From: Metaphire vulgaris
Taxonomy: Eukaryota; Annelida; Clitellata; Crassiclitellata; Megascolecidae
Reading direction: 5' to 3'
NCBI GenBank assembly: GCA_018105865.1
Contig: CM030862.1
Coordinates: 8,965,579 to 9,029,578, forward strand
Length of the DNA stretch: 64,000 nt
Shown here: positions 22,282 through 33,760 of the stretch, in pieces
Layout of the letters: each line of letters starts with the position of its first letter
Numbering within the stretch: the stretch's first letter is position 1
The notes under the pieces: generated by a model
What the model saw: the letters and a program-made list of their open reading frames with translations, nothing else
Told to the model about the DNA's origin: nothing
Database searches by the model: none
Translations under genes and position numbers: made by a program

Positions 22282-25200
22282 TTATACAAGAAACATTAAG
22301 ATTGGTTCATTAGGAAATGTTTTACTTGGTGGGGGAGTGGTCCTTTTCTTTCTTTCGCGAATGGTGTTATATGCCAAAAGACCAGTAATAATCAAAGCAA
22401 CTGCACAAGCCAAAGCGAACACCAAAGGTAGATCTGGAAAGAGAACTTTTAAAAATCAACTAAATAAATCAACAAAATACGCGGTTAAAATTTTGAATTA
22501 AGTCTATGTCATCAGCAACAGTTTCAGAGCTAATTTGCGAATCAAATCCAAATAAAAATAATGTAGAATAATTTCAATCTGGCGTTTGGCTTCATATTTT
22601 AATTTTCGCTAAAAAGAGAAAGAACTCTGCTAACGTCTATCTGTATGTTGAGAGGAAACAGAGCCTTCGGATGTTGCGTCTCTTGAACCAGAAACAGAGA
22701 CATTCCAAATGTAGACCAGACTCGGAACATTAGAGGCTGATCCTGGCTGACAAGCTTCATTACCACGGTCAAAATACGTCTTACAGAATACGGAGGAAGA
22801 TCCCTTTCCGGATTTCAATACAACTGCGGTCAGTTTTGAAGAGACGTGAGTTTTATTGAAGTAGTCATCAGTATCAATTCCAATTGTAAACCTACGTCCT
22901 TCTTCGAATGAAGCCCCTGTTTGGTAATGCCTCCATTCCATCTTAGGAGTCCATTTGCCTGAGAAGCCCACAGTGCATTCTGCTCGAATACGAAGATCAG
23001 AGGATTCGGTGAGATTACAGATGGGCTCTGTTTCTACAAGATACACCACATTACTGTGTAACTGGTTCAACCTATCTTAAAGAAATTTTAAGACTTTAAA
23101 CTGTAAGACTGTAAGCTGTAAGACTTTCCTTCGACCAACTATGCGTATTAAGTAAGGTGATGGAATTTTTAGTGATTACGACATTAATGTTTCGATCGCT
23201 TTAAATTTAACAAGTATGAGGCCTATGTTTCTAACTAAGGTAGAGATTGTAGAAGCAGCTGCGCGAATCATGATTAGCAAATGATTGCTGTATAAGGTAC
23301 ATTTCAACTCTCGTTTGGGAGCGTCTAATACAGGGGTGCACAACCTTTTTAGGCCGAGGGCCAAATTTGACATTCCCTGAGTACTCGCGGGCCAGAATTT
23401 CGAAAATGCATGTTTTATATAAAATATATAGTATATAACCATGATATTTATATAAATCAGCAAATCAAGCAAAATTAACTTTAATAAATGCTATATTGAA
23501 CTACCGGTAATGCTTCATAAAACACCAGTTTTTTACTTACAACCTTCTATAACACAAACAGTAATTCCTCAGTCTGCACAATCTAATTCTGCCCGCACAC
23601 AAACTAAGAGCTGTGCACAGGCCCTCCGAGAGAAATTCCGGGCCCCTGTGCAGAATGGCCGACGGGCCCTTGACAAGTCATAATTTTTTCTTGACGACCT
23701 TTTTTTTTGCTCGTCAGCCGTTTATTATAAATGTTTACGACCTTTTTATGTTGACGACCTTTTTTTTTTTGCTCGTCGTCTGCCGTTAATTTAGCACTGT
23801 GTCCCGGGCCCCCTTGTGCTCGCCGGGCCCCTCTGCTGAACTGACATTTTTAACCGTTCTTTAGTGTTATTATTCATTTTATTGTTAATTATACATATTC
23901 ATCATCGGCCCGGGCCCCCTCCAGACCGCCGGGCCCCTGTGCAGTTGCCCCCCTGCCCCCCCTCTCGGAGGGCCTGGCTGTGCAGTATCAGTGTTATCTG
24001 TGCTCTCATCCAAAGCTACTGAAAAATATGTGCACCTAGCTAATCTGCCAATCAACTGCTCAGTAACGTCTGTTGCAAGGTCCTCAACTCGGCGTTGAAT
24101 TCTTGACAAAGGAACTTTACTGAAAAGACTGGCGTTTTCTGGGCAAATTCCAGTGCAGATGCTTAGGAGACAATCTCTAAAGTCTAACAAAATCTCCGTC
24201 TGCGAAAGGAAAGGCCGTGATGACCTTGCAATTAGCTGGGCCACTTTGCAGCTGGCCCGTGTAAAACACTTTGATTCTTGCGACTCCCTTGTGAAAAACT
24301 CTTTTCGGTTGACAGAGTCTTCTTTAACAGTTCAATTTTCTGTTCCCGCAACTCACCCTGCAGTTCATCATAAGCAGCGGCATGTTTCGTTTCGTGGTAT
24401 CGTCGGCAGCTATACTCTTTCATAACGCTAAGTGATTCACGGCAAATTAAGCACACTGATTTGCCATTAAACGTGTCCATAAAATACAGACGTGTCCATT
24501 CCTCACTGAAATGTCGCTGTTCTGCATCAGTCTTACGTTTTTAGTCTCGAATTTAGACATTCTAGACTTACTGCAGCGACAATTTAAATGTATAAAGCTG
24601 CTTAAAGCACGTTACCGAAGTAGTTTATTATCGCCCGTCTCTGTGTCACGCTGTTATAGGTCGGAGATTTGTACGTAGCCCAACATATATGAATAGGTCA
24701 GTCAGCAGATACCCAATTTCTATACCAAAATTACTGTTCTCGGGCCAGTTTTCTGTTATTCGAAATTGTACCGCGGGCCGGACAGAACCCTTTGGCGGGC
24801 CGGTTTTCTGTGTTGCTCGAAATTGTCCCGCGGGCCAGAAAAAACTCTTCGGCGGGCCGGATTTGGCCCGCGGGCCAGTGGTTGTGCACCCCTGGTCTAA
24901 TATATTGTGATTATAGCTGAATATAAATCATGGGGAAATCTTTACGGCCTCTTTTAATAGGCGACTATGAGGTCAGAGAGACCGACGCTGGATGTTTAGG
25001 AACATGGGACTCTTGCAATATTTATGACGATGTTGAAAACTGGTGCGCGTTGAGGCAAAAATTCCGCCACAGAAGCAAATTCATAATGAGTCATTAAGGC
25101 AAATATGAGTTCAGCACCTACATATTCCGATGGTAAATGGCAAGACTGGCTATCTTTGGTCCTGTTTACTACAAGAGCTTATGTGGATCTTAAATAGCAA

Positions 25201-28200
25201 CAATTTAACTAGAACGTCTTTTAGACACTTTAAATTTGAGCCAATCATCTTCTTATTAATATGATTTATTTTGCCTATATTTAAATGACCAATCTCTTGT
25301 CATTTACGAAACAAATAATCAATTGTAGTCATTTGTGGCATTTTGTAATCAATTTCATTGAACATGTTCGTACCCAACACGATCAATTCTGCCCTATATT
25401 CTGTTCTTTTGTTCTCATCTGAGTCAATTCGACAAATGTATGTTCCAGCGTTTTCCATTTGCGTATGATTTAGATAAAGTTCCCCGGATCCACTTTTATC
25501 AACATTATTCAGACCATATTTTAAGTCCAGATAGATAGAGTTCGTCTCATTTCTGTTGCCGAAGATTGTCACCGTAGTAGTCTGATTTGCTGGCGATCGT
25601 TCGTGGAGCCATTGTTGTACAATGGATCCATTTGACGTTTTACATTTGAAAGACATCCGACGACCAACGTAAACAGCCACATTCTGAGGCGTTTCAATCA
25701 CGTGGCAGAAAACTAGAGAATTCATCAAATGCTAATCTTATAAACTGTTTAATACGACAATCTTGATGAAATTCTACATAGAATAGCGTGATACCGAATT
25801 TTAATAAAAACAGTCCACACTGTTTTACGCCCAACAGCGATATCTAAATCATTGTATCGGAGATTCATAGCGTTGAGTCAGAGATGTCCATGGGTTCGGT
25901 TAACCCATGGGTTGTGTTGGGTTAGGTTGGTTGTGTCAGACTTTTCCATATTAATGGAGGGTTGGGTTGGGTCAGAAAATAAGTCATGGATGTACTGTAT
26001 TACGTTGGGTTGGGTTGGATTGGGTTGGGTCAAGTACACTATTACCGGCGTGGGTTGGGTTGAGTTGGGTTGGGGATTTTGTGAGTTGGTTTGGATTGGG
26101 TTCTAAAAAATGGAAACATGGACAACTCTTTGTTGGGCTAGTAATTAATATAGACAATTACAAAAGAAGCTATTAGTAGTTTCAGAAATAGCATTGCACA
26201 ACCGCAATTAAGCATTCAAAACCACTCTCTGCCTACTTAATATAACCTCATCAGGTAAAACTTGTTACCGCTCATAATCCTTGTCCTCACGACCAGTCCG
26301 CATCCATAAGAGCGTGTCCACAGACCACAGTTTCCCATTAAAATCGAGTAAAGATTTGATAAGAGAGAAAAGAAACATCGTTTACATTTTGCGATATCGC
26401 TATTAAAACGCTAAATTAAAAATCCACTCTAATTCGCATTTGCTAGTCTGGATATAGCTTGACTTTGAATTTAGTAATAGCGAGCCTAAGCGAGGTTCGA
26501 TTGTAAAATCTCCTCTACTTTTTCTTCTATTTAGGATATTTAGTTTTCTGTCAAAAACTAAACATTTCTATTTAAGAAACCTTACTCTAATTGTTTACAC
26601 AATGCAAACGAGTAAGAATTTTTCCATGCTGAGAAATTTAAGATGACCAATCGTGTTTATTCCTTATTTATATCTTCTGAATAATATGCTGACGGATTCA
26701 CCTATCATTTTGAAATGATTAATCTCGCTGTTCTTGCCAGCATTTTGTCTGCTCTACATTGTGCCAAAGTCACAGCTCTTAGTTTGTTGGATTTCTCAAC
26801 AGTATCTCATACAATCCACCTTTCCATCATTGTCCATGGACTCGAGCGCTTGTTTGGAATATAGGATATTACGTCGGAATGGAATTGTATTCATAATGCC
26901 TACTCTATTTAGAGTTCAATCAAATTCAGCTCCGATATACTGTAATGTTCGCATTGATTCTGTTCTTGGTCACCTTTTTAACTTTACGAACCATTGTCAT
27001 TGCGGTAATCACTTTCATATTTCTCAATTGACTGCCATTTTAGGCTGATAATACACATATCTTCATTGGTTTCTATTACAAAAACACCTTGTCATCTCTG
27101 AGAACCTAGCTTCTTATCTCCTTCCATTACCTCAGGCCTAGATGTGGAATACACACCTTGTCCAACCTATTAGAAACCGAAGTTCTTCTCATCGGAGCGC
27201 CATGTAATCTCAGCCAATTCAAGTTATAGCGAGCCTAAGCGAGGTTCGATTGTAAAATCGCCTCTACTTTTTCTTCTATTTAGGATATTTAGTTTTCTGT
27301 CAAAAACTAAACATTTCTATTTAAGAGACCTTACTCTAATTGTTTATACAATTCAAACGAGTGAGAATTTTTGGATGCTGAGGAATTTAAGATGACCAAT
27401 CTTGCTTATTCCTTATTCAGATCTTCTGAATAATATGCTGACGGATTCACCTATCATTTTGAAATGATTAATCTCGCTGTTCTTGCTAACATTTTGTCTG
27501 CTCTACATTGTGCCAAAGTCACAGCTCTTAGTTTGTTCGATTTCTCAATAGTATCTCATACAGTCCAACTTTCCATCATTGTCCATAGACTCGAGCACTA
27601 GTTTGGAATATAGGATATTACGTCAGAATGGAATTGTATTCATAATGTCTACTCTATTTAGAGTTCACTCAAATTCAGCTCCGATATAGTGTAATGTTCT
27701 CCTTGATTATAATAATCATCTTTATTCGTGACAAGCACAGCATAAAAAGTAGTACACAACCAGTAGTACACAACCAAGGAAAACACAAATCAACTGAACA
27801 AAACTAAATAATAATAATAATAAAAAATAATAATAAAATAAACCTAATAATAAACAAATAAACTCTAATAATAAACAAATAAACTAAGAACAAACTTTAC
27901 ACAGTACAGCCTCTGCCCTCAGACAAATTCTAGTAATGCACTGAGCAAAGTACAGTGGCTTCTTCTCATATCTATTAACAAAGGATGCCTGTCGCTTTTC
28001 TACAATAGCATGCATACTATCCAAACCCGTCAGGACTCTGATATACTCGACATTATCTGCCTCACATGTTTTAAAAATTTTGCACACAACTACTCGAATC
28101 AGTCTGTCAAGAGCATTAAGAATACTTTTGTTTGGAAATGTGGCTTCCATACCATACAATACAATAGGTAGACAATAGCTCTTTACCAGGTTAACGCATA

Positions 28201-28852
28201 TTAATTCTGAAGCGGCAGCTCTGCTACGACTATACAAGCAATTAAACGTGCGGAAAAATTTTAATTTAGCTTCCGAAATAGATAACCCGAAGTGCCTGGC
28301 GCTTGTCGAGATACCTAATTTCCTCCACAAATGGCAAGGCAACACCATCCAGGACCAATACAGCACATGCGATATTGCAACGTGTCCCAACCCTCATCAC
28401 CATAGATTTCTTCACATTAAATTTCAAATCCAAATCCACAAAGTCATTATGTTCTTGGTCACCTTTTTAACTTTACGAACCATTGTCATTGCGGTAATCA
28501 CTTTCATATTTCTCAATTGACTGCCATTTTAGGCTGATAATACACATATCTTCCTTGGTTTCTATTACAGAACCACCTTGTCATCTTTGGGAACCTATCT
28601 TCTTATCTCCTACCATTACTTCAGGTCTAGATGTGGAATATAATATACACCTTGTCTCTAAGCCATCAAAAACCGAAGTTCTTCTCATCGGAGCGCCATG
28701 TCATCTCAGCCAATTCAAAGGCATCACGACTTTATATGAATACTTTTTGTTAATCTCACCATTCCTCCCTCTGGATCGAACCTCTTTGCTTCAGATGTAC
28801 AGTAAACGATAGAACGATATATCAGTCAATAAGAGCGCAGTCCTATTCTGTG

Positions 28853-28900
<48 letters not shown>

Positions 28901-29367
28901 AAATATGTTACAGTGAAACTGCGAAACTAGTGATTTCATGAAATCCCTAGCAAAGTTATTGATTTCGTGAAGTCACCATTTCACTTAGTGATTTCATGAA
29001 AACGCTAAAAACTCTAGGGATTTCGCGTAATTACTGAAAAAGTGGGTGTGGCATTACACAATTTCACTAAAATAAATATCAGTCACTTACGGATTTCATG
29101 AAAACACAAAACACTTCAGGGACTTCACGTATTTACTGATAAAGTAAAACCGAAGTTTCAGTGAAACTGTGAAACTAGTGATTTCTGAAAAAGTAAAACT
29201 GAAGTTAGTAAATATACGAAATCCCAAGGGTAGGGCCTATTAGAGTTTAGGAGTATGTTGTTCTTGCCTCCCATGCACTTCGACTAATAGGCATATAGCT
29301 GGTAAGACTGGATCAGTCAAAGCATAGAAAAGAACAGTTAGGGTAAACAATGATTGACACACGACAC

Positions 29368-29433
<66 letters not shown>

Positions 29434-32301
29434 GACGATTTGTGAAGCGCCGTAACATGGCCATCGGCCAAAACCAAAAGCGCTGTACAGTCAACAGTCA
29501 ACTATATATACGATATGGTGTACAAATGTGTTTTTAGCTCTTTAGCATTAGCAAACGTTTCAGGTGAAGTAATCCCGACCAGCGCATCAGGGAGCGCGTT
29601 CCACAGACGTGGGTTACCGCGAGTCATAGAACGCTCGCCAAACTTCGGAGTCCTGGCCGGAGGAGGTACGTACAGCCGGTGGCGGCTGCTAGATCTCAGC
29701 TGGAGACGGCACCCAGTCGTCGTTTGTCGTCGTACTAGGCATGACAAGTAATCGGGACACTTGTATTATTAGTCTGGGCAGTGACTGGTCGCAATTATTG
29801 AGAATCTAACTCTAAATAGGCAAGCTGGCCTGTCGATTCTGTCAGTTAAGAAAAAATATTACCTTGTATTTATACTAGAATTGACGAAAAACCAGAATTA
29901 GGGTCTACATCAATCAAAATGTTCAACTAAAACCACACTTTCCAAAAGCATTTTCTGCGCTGAATTCAAATATTAATTTCTATGTGGGAATAACGCATCC
30001 CAGCGCCCGTGTAGACCGTCAGCATGTGTGGGAAGTTATAGCTACCAGTGCCCCTGAAAGGGTTAAGGTTTGAAAATGGCACAGTCTACATAGGAGAGCT
30101 GCGAGGAAGAATTTAGGAAGAGGTTATTTGAAAAGTATGAAGCCTGTCAGAAAGAGGTAAATGTAAACTTGAAATATGAACACCGTAGTTACAGTAGACT
30201 ATACTTCAATTTTTTGTGCACGCTAATAATAAAGTCGTAGTTATAAGCCTAGGCCTACTCCAATTTCTATATTCTCAATAAGTATGAAGTACTAACCTGT
30301 GGCGATGTGGAGAAATTGATTCGGAAAAGAAAATCACCTGAAGACAGATCATTCTACTTCGCTACTATAAAAGACACCTACGACATCATTAGCAAAGCAC
30401 ACGTAGCAACGGGTCACGGTGGCCGTGACAGGATGCTAAAACGCTTGCCAAAAATATGCCAAAATCACGATTGAAGCTGTCGAACTTTTCAAATCCTACT
30501 GCCCGTGTGTAAAGAAAAAAAGAAAGCGTCCCAAAACCACCGGCGTTGTCGTAAAGCCTATCCTATCTAAAGAATTAAACTCTTAACGAAGTTAGTGATT
30601 TCGTGAAATAACTGAAACACATTTTCAGTAAATACGCGAAATCCCTAGAGTTTTTAGTGTTTTCGTGAAATCACTAAGTGAAATGGTGACTTCACTAAAT
30701 CACTTACTTTGCTAGGGATTTCGTGAAATCACTAGTTTCACAGTTTCACTGTAACATATATATATATATATACTGTATATATATACTCAGGGGCGGGGCC
30801 AGACGTTTGAGAGGAGGGTTAGGGTTAGGGATAACCCTAACCCTAGGATATACCCCTAACCCTGAAGCTGAACAACTTTTACTTTTATAACATTCCACGC
30901 GCAATGAGTGCATTAATTAACTTTTAAAGGGGGTCTGGGGCAGAGCCCCCAGTGGGGTCAAGGGGCCCAGCCCCTGGTCAGGAGTCAGAGGGCAAAGCCC
31001 CCTGAAGCTGAGCAACTTTTACTTTTAGTAACTAAAGACGCTAATACAACGCATAAACATGCATTGTAATAGCTATGCATGTAATGCAGCTGTGAATACA
31101 TGCAGAAACTGCATGGGTAATAATTAATTTAAAGGTGACTGCCAACTTTAAAGTGTATTAGAGTGAACCATACAGAATTATATTGCAGTTCACATTATGA
31201 TGATCCGGTTTCAACTAACTCAAAGGTTAACAGAACGCAATCAACATGCAAACACTGTAACACAAAAAGTCAAACACAATAACAATTATCAATAATATTA
31301 ATAGGCTATTATTAACAGCAACAGGTTCTTATTTGGTTATTTAAATATAACAATAATCTACTTCCTCAATATTATCTAGATAGTAAATTCTTTGAAATTA
31401 AAGCCCATAAACTAAATTTTACCCTCAGAGGTCCAAATAATCTTTTTGTTCCATATGCTTCAACTAACAAAAGAAAATTTAGGGCCTACAATCAATAATT
31501 ATTTCAGAGGACCTAGACTTTAAAATAGCCTGCCCTCTGACTTGCAAAACATAAATCTTTGGCACCACTTCAAAAAAGCATTAAAACCATCTTTTAACTC
31601 AACAAAAACTAACTAAATTATTCAGTATGTAAATGTTCACCAACTTAAACTTAATATGGATCTTAATCAATAACACCAACATATCCTGAGATAGACAATT
31701 AAGAATGTCTGCTATTAATTAATGTTGTCACAGACTCACAGTGACAGTTTTCTCGGTTTAAGAGCAAATTCTGAAACCAAATCAGCTAGTCCTAAACCAT
31801 CTGAACATCCCCTGGGGCCCCCCACCCACAAAATTTTTTTCGATAATTTTGCACGAATCTCACGGGTGGCCCTGGTTAAAGTAGGGGTGTTCAAACCAGT
31901 GTTTAATCTAGACTCCTGGACTCCGGAAGGGGGGAACTGAAAAAGCCGGGAGGGGGAAACTGACAAAGCCGGAGGATATTCTGCTAGGGGCCGCTGTTAG
32001 TCCATGTAGTATTCCAAAATTTCCGGGGGGAATTTGAAATTTCTGGGGAGGGGAAAGGGCAATTCCCCCAGAAACGGCCTAGATTAAACACTGGTTCAAA
32101 CCCCCGTGGCCCCGCCACTGTAATATACTTATGTTGAAAGATTTGGTTATGCGTTAAGCCGTTTATATAGAAATAAACGTAATGTAAAACTTTATACTTA
32201 AAAGCATTAACACGTTGATCTTATATAACGCTGTGCTCACCTAAAGAAAATAAAATGACTAAAATCGTCATAATTCGCTTTGATTTACAGATTGCATTCA
32301 T
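22282..32301 (-). CDS. Two-Ig-domain membrane receptor, right copy, apparently without tyrosine tail (spliced)
   Basis: The paralogue of the gene at 4433-13932 lies in inverted orientation, so the two converge. Exons are 32241-32301 (signal peptide), 25374-25712 (V-like Ig), 22635-23033 (second Ig) and 22326-22433 (transmembrane). All phases agree and no frame is broken. No tail exon is visible on the minus strand between the transmembrane exon and the spacer. Reading through the donor gives a short tail ending PILMFLV and a stop at 22282. A distant tail, trans-splicing or loss of the tail are all possible. The long first intron holds the younger insertions. Confidence 0.75.
22326..22433 (-). 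CDS. Right receptor exon 4: transmembrane segment
   Basis: 108 nt, as in the left copy. It reads LVFALACAVALIITGLLAY followed by RERKKR; the end is TTPPP where the left copy has TTLSQ. The donor A|GTAAAAC is kept. Confidence 0.82.
22635..23033 (-). CDS. Right receptor exon 3: second Ig-like domain
   Basis: 399 nt with the same splice sites as 7827-8225. The C...W...C pattern is kept (RAECTVGF, KMEWRHYQ, SVFCKTYFD), and one extra Cys is present (NEACQPG). It is very similar to the left copy. Confidence 0.82.
23331..24894 (-). mobile_element. hAT transposon with BED-type transposase remnant
   Basis: The ends CAGGGGTGCACAACC and GGTTGTGCACCCCTG are flanked by the exact 8-bp duplication 'gtctaata'. 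The left arm keeps the empty site 'gcgtctaatatattg' (in reverse complement, near 7530). Minus-strand frames near 24232-24480 read CLICRESLSVMKEYSCRRYH, a BED/ZBED-like zinc finger as in GTF2IRD2-type hAT proteins. Around 23885-24244 they read TEQLIGRLARCTYFSVALDE. The gene is interrupted and not autonomous. Confidence 0.92.
25374..25712 (-). CDS. Right receptor exon 2: V-like Ig domain
   Basis: 339 nt, one codon shorter than the left copy. Cys (MSFKCKTS), Trp (VQQWLHER) and AGTYICRID are kept. Possible N-glycosylation sites are NQTT, NETN and NHTQ. Differences from the left copy cluster between the Trp and KSGSGELYL. Confidence 0.87.
25879..26129. mobile_element. GGGTT-tract TIR element, inverted counterpart of 6315-6553
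   Basis: It begins CAGAGATGTCCATGGG and ends CATGGACAACTCT, with GGGTT repeats between. It occupies the position equivalent to the left-arm copy. Confidence 0.65.
26473..28718 (-). repeat. Tandem duplication of a 0.75-kb intron segment, right arm only
   Basis: Unit A (26473-27226) and unit B (27227-28718, containing a 735-bp LINE insertion) both start 'atagcgagcctaagcgaggt' and end near 'ctcagccaattcaa'. The left arm has a single copy at about 4846-5595. Confidence 0.85.
27711..28445 (-). mobile_element. Truncated non-LTR retrotransposon inserted after the duplication
   Basis: The minus strand encodes VKSYCLPIVLYGMEATFPNK and related RT C-terminal sequence in one 168-codon frame, with an A/T-rich end at the low-coordinate side. 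The target is 'ttgattatgttcttgg'; 'attat' is duplicated at both edges. Unit A and the left arm lack it. Confidence 0.85.
28851..28895. repeat. (TA)n microsatellite, right arm
   Basis: Counterpart of the (AT)n at 4636-4711; it is split from its continuation by inserted elements. Confidence 0.85.
29240..29757 (-). mobile_element. CR1/L2-like LINE 3' end with (AAT)n tail
   Basis: The minus strand reads CRLQLRSSSRHRLYVPPPAR and KFGERSMTRGNPRLWNALPD, then ends in the trinucleotide run at about 29369-29432. It is homologous to the 3' part of 19414-20335. Confidence 0.83.
30298..30585 (+). pseudogene. Integrase zinc-finger (HHCC) relic of a KRBA2/Ginger-like transposase
   Basis: The frame reads TIKDTYDIISKAHVATGHGG, giving the two His of an HHCC finger. 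After a break near 30455 another frame continues EAVELFKSYCPCVKK with basic residues and GVVVKPILSKEL. The frame break and the altered Cys spacing (CPC) mark it as dead. The wording matches the KRAB-A-domain-2/Ginger integrase family as I know it. Confidence 0.7.
30788..32120. mobile_element. hAT-like element with nested insertions
   Basis: The ends CAGGGGCGGGGCCA and TGGCCCCGCCACTG are inverted. The flanks (atatatac / taatatac) are roughly alike. Inside are a LINE C-terminal remnant (about 31480-31620) and a family A MITE (31897-32093). It is absent from the left arm. Confidence 0.65.
31897..32093 (+). mobile_element. hAT-like MITE, family A
   Basis: The ends CAGTGTTTAATCTAG and CTAGATTAAACACTG are flanked by the exact 8-bp duplication 'gttcaaac'. 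Confidence 0.9.
32241..32301 (-). CDS. Right receptor exon 1: signal peptide
   Basis: 61 nt, the same length and donor (G|GTGAGC) as 4433-4493. The core reads MTILVILFSL. It joins in frame to the Ig exon at 25712. Confidence 0.78.
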
Positions 32302-32544
32302 GATTTCGTGTATTTCTTATTATGCTTGCTAATAATCCAGATTAATCCTGCACGAATTGCTAGACGTCTTGTATCTAATTGAAATATTCAAAACGCTTTT
32401 TTCATTAGACAGGCATGCCAGAGAGAAGTTTATATTTATAAAAGCTGTTTGAATCAGATGTACAGCAAACAAAGAAATAGAAAGAGCGATTTAATGTTTC
32501 TCTATTGGCTCTATTTAATTGAGATTTGGACAATCATAATGCAC

Positions 32545-32925
32545 TGGGACAGGCCTGAGGAGAGGGGTGCAGCCGGTACATTGTTCCGGGGTCCATGGAG
32601 CCGAAATGGGCCAGTGTTTAATCTAGACTCCTGGACTCAGGGGAAACTGACAAAGCCGGAGGGGAGAACTGACAAAGCCGGGGAGAATTCTGCTAGGGGG
32701 CTGCTGTTAGTTGATGCAGTATGCCAAAATTTCCGGGGAGAAAAAGGGCAATTTCCTCTCCCCTCCCCCGGAAACGGCCTAGATTAAACCCTGAAAGGGG
32801 CCCGTGCCCTATAAGGTTTTTTTTTGCTTTGTCAGACTCTTTTTGGGGAGTTGATAAATTTTTTCTGGGACCAGTCACAATTTTTTGTTACTGGGCCTGG
32901 AACTTCTCTCGGCCGGCGGTCCTGC
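32545..32925. mobile_element. Composite insertion in right arm
   Basis: It interrupts the arm between 'cataatgcactggga' and 'gcattggcaaacaatatg'. It contains the repeat shared with 2474-2545 and a family A MITE. Confidence 0.6.
32612..32793 (+). mobile_element. hAT-like MITE, family A
   Basis: The ends CAGTGTTTAATCTAG and CTAGATTAAACCCTG are flanked by aaatgggc and aaaggggc (one mismatch). Confidence 0.82.
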
Positions 32926-33606
32926 ATTGGCAAACAATATGCAGTTTTCGTTTCTACCAGTTGACATAATTGTCGGCTATTTCACTTTTTCTTCTGAGTG
33001 TTTGCATTTGATTTCGTTCGCTTTTTATGGAATTGTGATATAAAGTGCTCACATGATCGAAACCCTTTTGCTTTTTCAGTGGTATAAACTAGAGGCGCAG
33101 ACACGCCCCGTTTCCTTGTATCCTGACGCTGGTTTTTTTTTAGAAGGTCGTGTCCCTGTGGGTGTGGGCACGGGTGATATTTTGGCTATGAAATAAATAC
33201 AATTATGTCAGAATCCCAGAATAGCTTTTCCTCCATCGTCAGATTTGGCTACGTTATGGATTTTAATGCCCGTGTCATAACGTAAGTTCATATAATACTA
33301 CATCTTTAACGTCTTAAAACTCAGACTAGCAAAAAGGCCATCACTAGTTTTTGTGGTTCATTAGCATCATAAAAAGTCTGACAAGCCTTTGACAAGTGTT
33401 TTCTGTTGAGAAATGAGGACATGATCCTTTTTCTAACCAGGTTTTGCGCCCCAGGAATAAACTAAACCAGCGTTGTCCAACCGTCATGCTATCGCGGGCC
33501 GCACATAAATGTTTATACCCTTGGCGGGCCAAACAGGTTGTAGTTCTCAATATGGCATAATTATGATATATGCACGGCATGCCATATAAAACTTTTATAA
33601 AATAAG

Positions 33607-33758
33607 CAGGGGCGTCATTGGGGGGCAGGGAAGGTGCCGTGTCCCCCAAGGAAATGAAGAAATAATGTATTAGGTAAATAAACGTGAATTGTGCAAAAAA
33701 TTGCCAAAAGTTTGCCAAAAATTTTCTTCCCCAAGAAAATTGTGAAATGACGCTACTG
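33607..33758. mobile_element. Nested hAT-like MITE
   Basis: The ends CAGGGGCGTCATT and AATGACGCTACTG are flanked by aaaataag and taaataag (7 of 8). It lies inside 33468-34501. Confidence 0.78.
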
Positions 33759-33760
33759 TA

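Larger units (their letters stand above)
28906..30756 (+). mobile_element. TIR element with retroviral-type integrase relic (Ginger/KRBA2-like)
   Basis: The left end TGTTACAGTGAAACTG and right end CAGTTTCACTGTAACA begin inverted repeats of roughly 150 bp, built from 'gtgatttcatgaaatccc' modules. TG...CA termini fit a retroviral-type integrase. An integrase zinc-binding relic lies inside (30298-30585), and a LINE tail (29240-29757) is nested within it. Inserted in a TA microsatellite. Confidence 0.75.
22202..33145 (-). repeat. Right arm of large inverted duplication, expanded by insertions
   Basis: Reverse complement of 3945-8662. Extra DNA in this arm is a hAT element (23331-24894), a tandem duplication with a LINE (26473-28718), an integrase-type TIR element (28906-30756), another hAT-like element (30788-32120), and a composite insert (about 32545-32925). 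Confidence 0.9.

Noticed and set aside
25852..26106. Trp/Gly/Leu-rich ORF
   Set aside because: Translation of GGGTT repeats in a TIR element.
27884..28390. 168-codon ORF as a host gene
   Set aside because: It is an RT C-terminal fragment in a LINE with a target duplication, absent from the equivalent site in the left arm.
30825..30862. Telomere-like GGGTTA/TAACCC runs (also 47890-47925 and 58968-59010)
   Set aside because: A few units inside small inverted-repeat elements; not a telomere.
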